64,000 nucleotides of DNA, from the NCBI GenBank assembly GCA_900469475.1, contig UBXG01000019.1, forward strand, positions 310,001 to 374,000, read 5' to 3'. This DNA comes from Hyphomicrobiales bacterium (GTDB lineage: Bacteria > Pseudomonadota > Alphaproteobacteria > Rhizobiales > Rhizobiaceae). Every line of letters begins with the position of its first letter. The first letter of the stretch is position 1. A model generated the notes under the pieces. It was not told the DNA's origin. It searched no databases and saw nothing but the letters and a program-made list of their open reading frames with translations. The translations under genes and the position numbers were made by a program. Below, piece after piece: positions 60,583 to 64,000 of the stretch.

Positions 60583-60638
60583 GCGATCCCGATGCTCCGG
60601 CGACCCTTAAAAAAGGCCGCCGGACATCATCTAGCCCA

Positions 60639-62318
60639 TCATTTCAGCGCCAGCTTATTCGACGGCGTGCGGCAGGTGGCGAAAACATCCAGCTTCGGAT
60701 CATAGACCTTCGTCGAGACGTCCATCATGCCGAGAACGCTGTGAAAGATGTTGTCGTGAGAGTAGGTACCCTCGGCGGCCTGCTTGGCGAGGCAGGCCAT
60801 ATCGAAGCCGGCGACCTTGGCGAGATCGTCAGCCATCCATACCAGCATCGGCACACGCGTCTGCTGTGAAGGGGCGATGATATAGGGCGTGCCGTGTAGA
60901 TAGATGCCGTTTTCGCCGAGCGACTCGCCGTGATCGGAGAAATAGAGCACGGAGCCGGATATCGAGTTCGAGCGCTGCTTCAGCTTGTCGATAACCATGG
61001 CGACGATGTGATCCGTATAGAGGATCGTATTGTCATAGGCGTTGGCGATTTCCTCCTGCGAACAGGAGCTGAAGTCGTTGGAGCGGCAATCCGGCTGGAA
61101 CCGGCGGAATTCTTCCGGGTAGCGCTGATAGTAGGCCGGGCCATGGCTGCCGAGCTGGTGCAGCACCAGCACGCTGTCGCCCTTCACCTTGTCCAACCAG
61201 CCGTCAACTTTATCGACGAGGATCTCGTCCTTGCATTCGCCGTCCTGGCAGAAGCGCGGATCGGCAGAGTGTGGCAGGAAGGTGTATGAAACGCGATTGG
61301 TGACGTCGTAGCTGCCTGTGTCGTTGTCGAGCCAGGTCACATCGACCTTGGCGTGGGTCAGCACATCGAGCAGGTTTTCCGTCTCCAGCCCCTTGCGATG
61401 GCTATATTGTTGGCGCGTGTAGACCGAGAACAGGCAAGGTATCGAGGTGGCCGTCGCGGTACCGCAGCTGCTCGTATTCGGGAAATAGACGACGTTGCGC
61501 TTTGCCAGCTCCGGATTGGTCATCTTGGCATAGCCGCCAAGCGAGAAGTTCTGCGCGCGGGCCGTCTCTCCGGCAACGATGATCGTCACACGCGGCTTGC
61601 CGTTGTCGACGGCGCCGACCCTGCGGGCATCCGTGCCCAGTGGCTCAGCCACGACATTTGCATTCCTTTGCGCATCGATGACGTATCGCACCGCGCTTGT
61701 GATCGGCATCACAGGATTGAGCGTATCCATCATGTCTCGGTGAGCGCGGCCGATGCCGGCATAGGTCTTGTAGAACGTCGTTCCGGCGGCGATGAAGATC
61801 GCCGAACAGGCAAGGATGACGGTGGTATTGTAGGCGAGCTTCTTGAGGATCGGGCGATGGACGATCCGAATCCACACGATGACTAGAGATGGCAAGACAC
61901 CCGTCAGCAAAACATAGGTGATGAAGCGCGTCGTGATCAGATGGCTGCTTTCCGCGCCTGTCGAAACAGCCGCGTTGCGGATCATCTCCTTGTCGATAAT
62001 GACGCCGAACTGGTCGTTGAACCAGGAAGATACCGAAGCCACCAGCACGAAGAAGATAAGAACCGGCTTCGTGACGTATCTGGCGGAGAAGAACGTGAAG
62101 AGCGCCATGATCGCCGCGGAGATACCAACGACGAAAGCGGCAAAGGCGGCCGGCTCGGCGATGAAATAGCCGTAAGCCTTGGTCCAGAACATCCGGTTTG
62201 TCACAAGAAGTACATAAAGCGTCGCTACAAGGCATAGCGTAATGCTGCCGATTGCTGGCGCGAACTTTTGTCGGCCAGGTGCTATTTTTTCGTTGGTCAA
62301 TGATTGTCTCCGAGGCAT
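60639..62318 (-). CDS. Phosphoethanolamine transferase (EptA/PmrC family)
   Basis: A 559-residue inner-membrane enzyme that transfers phosphoethanolamine to lipid A or other envelope acceptors. Five N-terminal TM helices (about 20-190) precede a periplasmic sulfatase-like domain. The catalytic Thr is in SSCGTATATSIPCLFSVYTR, and zinc ligands appear in IIVAGETARAQNFSLGGYAK and LYFSDHGESLGENGIYLHG. Cysteine pairs for disulfides are present. Neighbours are a receiver-only regulator and a PAP2 phosphatase, a combination that suits lipid A headgroup remodelling. Confidence 0.93.
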   Translation of the reverse strand: MPRRQSLTNEKIAPGRQKFAPAIGSITLCLVATLYVLLVTNRMFWTKAYGYFIAEPAAFAAFVVGISAAIMALFTFFSARYVTKPVLIFFVLVASVSSWFNDQFGVIIDKEMIRNAAVSTGAESSHLITTRFITYVLLTGVLPSLVIVWIRIVHRPILKKLAYNTTVILACSAIFIAAGTTFYKTYAGIGRAHRDMMDTLNPVMPITSAVRYVIDAQRNANVVAEPLGTDARRVGAVDNGKPRVTIIVAGETARAQNFSLGGYAKMTNPELAKRNVVYFPNTSSCGTATATSIPCLFSVYTRQQYSHRKGLETENLLDVLTHAKVDVTWLDNDTGSYDVTNRVSYTFLPHSADPRFCQDGECKDEILVDKVDGWLDKVKGDSVLVLHQLGSHGPAYYQRYPEEFRRFQPDCRSNDFSSCSQEEIANAYDNTILYTDHIVAMVIDKLKQRSNSISGSVLYFSDHGESLGENGIYLHGTPYIIAPSQQTRVPMLVWMADDLAKVAGFDMACLAKQAAEGTYSHDNIFHSVLGMMDVSTKVYDPKLDVFATCRTPSNKLALK

Positions 62319-62547
62319 GGGCTGGCGGCTGACGCAGAAAAGCCCATCACTACAGGTGTGCTTTGGCGGTCAAAGCACGCCACCATGGTGATCAATCCTG
62401 ACATTTACCTGAACGGCGATTTGCCGCGCGGAGCCGGTTTGACTCGAATTCAAGCTGTCTTTCCTTTTTGTCGATGTTGTGTCGAAAGTTCAGGTTGTCG
62501 TCAGAAATACATCCCATAGGTTCCCGATTGCAATTGGGGATGCAATC

Positions 62548-62934
62548 GTGCGGCTTCTATTGGTCGAAGATAACACACTGATAGGCAATGCCGTGCAGGA
62601 TCATCTGAATGCGGACGGCTGGTCGGTGGACTGGTCCGTGGATCTGGAATCCGCCAAGCTTGCCGCTGCAGCCGAAGCCCACGACGTCATGCTTCTCGAT
62701 CTTCGATTGCCCGATGGCAGCGGCCTCGATCTGCTCAAGCTCATGGAAGCGCGCGGGGATAGAACCCCCATCATTGTCATGTCGGCCTATGATCAGCTGT
62801 CGGATCAGATGACGGCCATGAATATCGGTGCCGTCGATTATCTGGTGAAGCCTTTTGCACTGAGCGAAATGGCGGTTCGTGTTCGCAAGGCGGCAAGGCG
62901 CGGCCGCTTGATGCGGATGCGCACTGCCAGCTGA
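62548..62934 (+). CDS. Receiver-only response regulator (OmpR/BasR-like receiver without output domain)
   Basis: A 128-residue receiver domain starting at GTG 62548 (RLLLVEDNTLIGNAVQDHLN). The phospho-acceptor Asp is in DVMLLDLRLPDGSGLDLL, with switch Ser/Thr in PIIVMSAYD and Lys in DYLVKPFALSEM. Full-length OmpR/BasR homologues continue with a winged helix; this one stops after 7 residues (LMRMRTAS tail). No remnant of a DNA-binding domain is visible in the 12 bases before the next gene. It may be a single-domain regulator or the stub of a deleted PmrA-like gene. The start is uncertain; an upstream ATG (62479) would add 23 untypical residues. Confidence 0.85.
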   Translation: MRLLLVEDNTLIGNAVQDHLNADGWSVDWSVDLESAKLAAAAEAHDVMLLDLRLPDGSGLDLLKLMEARGDRTPIIVMSAYDQLSDQMTAMNIGAVDYLVKPFALSEMAVRVRKAARRGRLMRMRTAS

Positions 62935-62946
62935 ACCGACCCGGCT

Positions 62947-63714
62947 TCAGGATTTAGCCTGCGTTCCCGACCGCAGGAAATCGATGCTAGCCATCGCCGC
63001 GGCAAAGACCACCAGAGACAAGAGCCAGCCGAGCACCGCGTCGGACAGATAATGGGCTCCTGTCATTACGCGCATGACCGGCATCATGATCGAGATGATG
63101 GCGAGCGGGATACCAACGGAGAAGCGCAGCCGCGGCGGCAGAAGCAGCACAAGGCAAAGCAGCCAGCCGCCAGACGACGCTTCGCCCGAGACGAAGGAAC
63201 AGTTTGCAAGGCATCGACCGGCGAACGAACCTGCCTGAACGAAATCCAGCGAACCGCCGAAGAGATCCGTGGTGCGCGGTCTTGGCCTGCCGCCATAGGT
63301 TTTGAGCAGCGCGTTCACGATGAGGCCGCAGCCGACGCCGAGCGATATCAGTGCGGCGATATACCGATCTGCTTTCAATGTCCGCCAGCCTGCGCCGTAT
63401 TTATACCGAGATGAAATCAAGGCCGCGAACAGGACAAGAATGGCGATGTATGGCAGGGCGAGCGTCACGTTTCGCACCATGCGAAGAAGAGGATTTTTGG
63501 CGAGGGCAAAGGTACCGCAGACGTTGCCGACGGGGGAGGTCGATGCACAAGGCTCCGCCGTGAAGACGCTTTTTGCAACGGCGAGATCGATGCTTGGAAA
63601 TCGATAGAAGACAAACAGCAGTGTCCACCAAAGCACGAACAGCGCGACAAACACAAAAAAGTATCTGCTTACCGGAGCGTTCCGTTTTGTGCAGGCAATG
63701 GAGTTGTCGTACAT
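62947..63714 (-). CDS. PAP2-family lipid phosphatase (LpxE/LpxF-like)
   Basis: A 255-residue membrane phosphatase with about six TM helices. PAP2 motif C1 is KTYGGRPRPR, C2 is CSFVSGEASS (SGE instead of the more common SGH), and C3 is RVMTGAHYLSDAVLG with catalytic His and Asp. A periplasmic loop has paired cysteines (EPCASTSPVGNVCG). In Rhizobium such enzymes remove phosphate from lipid A, and the nearby EptA-like gene fits this. Convergent with the response regulator. Confidence 0.9.
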   Translation of the reverse strand: MYDNSIACTKRNAPVSRYFFVFVALFVLWWTLLFVFYRFPSIDLAVAKSVFTAEPCASTSPVGNVCGTFALAKNPLLRMVRNVTLALPYIAILVLFAALISSRYKYGAGWRTLKADRYIAALISLGVGCGLIVNALLKTYGGRPRPRTTDLFGGSLDFVQAGSFAGRCLANCSFVSGEASSGGWLLCLVLLLPPRLRFSVGIPLAIISIMMPVMRVMTGAHYLSDAVLGWLLSLVVFAAAMASIDFLRSGTQAKS

Positions 63715-63921
63715 CTAAAAGTCGGCCGCTGTCTGAACACGTTCAAAGTGGATGCCCGCCCGCGTTGTGAAGGCGTCAGGAAACCACAATCGAGCGACTA
63801 TTATGACAGAAGCCTTAAGCCAGGCTGAAAGGCAATGATCGGGAAGGCCTATCAAGGCCGCACAACCGCGCCGGATGCATGCGGCAAAGTGTTTGCGTTC
63901 TCTTTTGTCCCGGGCGGCGAT

Positions 63922-64000
63922 CTATTCGCCGGTCTTGAAATAGGCTTCCAGCCGATAGCCGTCGGGATCGATGACGAAGGCGGCATAGTAGAATTGGCTA
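63922..64000 (-). CDS. VOC (glyoxalase/bleomycin-resistance fold) family protein, C-terminal end only
   Basis: The last 26 codons of a minus-strand gene read QFYYAAFVIDPDGYRLEAYF and KTGE, then TAG at 63922-63924. FVIDPDGYRLEAY is the standard end of VOC-superfamily proteins, with the Glu as metal ligand. The start lies to the right of the window. The 207 bases between it and the PAP2 gene show no other feature. Confidence 0.85.
   Translation of the reverse strand, partial: SQFYYAAFVIDPDGYRLEAYFKTGE

Noticed and set aside
60596..60624. TCCGGCG / CGCCGGA stem between the cupin and the EptA-like gene as a terminator.
   Set aside because: Only 7 bp with a 15-base loop and no T-tract on either strand; too weak to call.

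Overview
The window looks like a chromosomal segment of a fast-growing Rhizobium, most likely of the R. tropici / R. rhizogenes group. It is GC-rich and has alphaproteobacterial gene content: the PhyR-NepR-EcfG general stress locus, the hmuPSTUV / orf1-tonB haem arrangement known from R. leguminosarum, rhizobial dispersed palindromic repeats, and the ClC channel / aspartyl beta-hydroxylase pair that I recognise as sycA-olsC of R. tropici CIAT899. No tRNA, rRNA, CRISPR array or classical insertion sequence was found. Both ends cut genes: the left end lies inside ureE and the right end inside a VOC-family gene.

Layout. 1-1873: urease accessory genes ureE (partial), ureF and ureG. 1912-6437: an RND efflux pump with its periplasmic adaptor. 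6931-18760: a reductive pyrimidine degradation island, with an NMT1-type ABC importer, a cupin, dihydropyrimidinase, beta-ureidopropionase, a RutR-type regulator and PreA/PreT. Two similar RutR-like palindromes bracket its promoters, and a DUF559 endonuclease gene framed by inverted palindromic repeats sits inside it. 19071-23349: general stress response (HWE kinase, PhyR, NepR, EcfG, YqjD/YqjE-like membrane proteins). Four GGAAC-N16/17-CGTT-type promoters can be read there, one of which drives a structured, terminator-ended small RNA with no ORF. 23372-30489: haem uptake and use (hmuV-U-T-S-P, orf1-tonB, DUF2325 protein, IsdG-type haem monooxygenase). 30525-31299: a DUF423 protein and a truncated haemoglobin. 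31388-42066: sugar uptake and oxidation (LacI regulator, two Gfo/Idh/MocA oxidoreductases, isomerase, CUT1 ABC importer, ThuA-like protein), with a TetR/SMR pair inserted.

42109-50509 is the most unusual part. A fluoride riboswitch precedes a ClC protein with CLC-F sequence features (sycA), followed by olsC. Then comes a 1107-residue single protein fusing 2-oxoacid dehydrogenase E1-alpha, E1-beta, a lipoyl domain and a complete ketoacyl synthase III. A di-iron fatty acid hydroxylase family gene (OlsE-like) lies behind it. I infer that the fusion turns a 2-oxo acid directly into a beta-ketoacyl chain, and that the neighbourhood is devoted to membrane lipid modification.

50640-64000 is a mixed region: two acetyltransferases, a MocR regulator divergent from a PNPOx-fold protein, AraC and RpiR regulators, a phytanoyl-CoA-type dioxygenase, a histidine phosphatase, a COG4280 membrane protein, an LLM-type oxidoreductase, a cupin, and an envelope pair (phosphoethanolamine transferase and PAP2 phosphatase) flanking a receiver-only response regulator.
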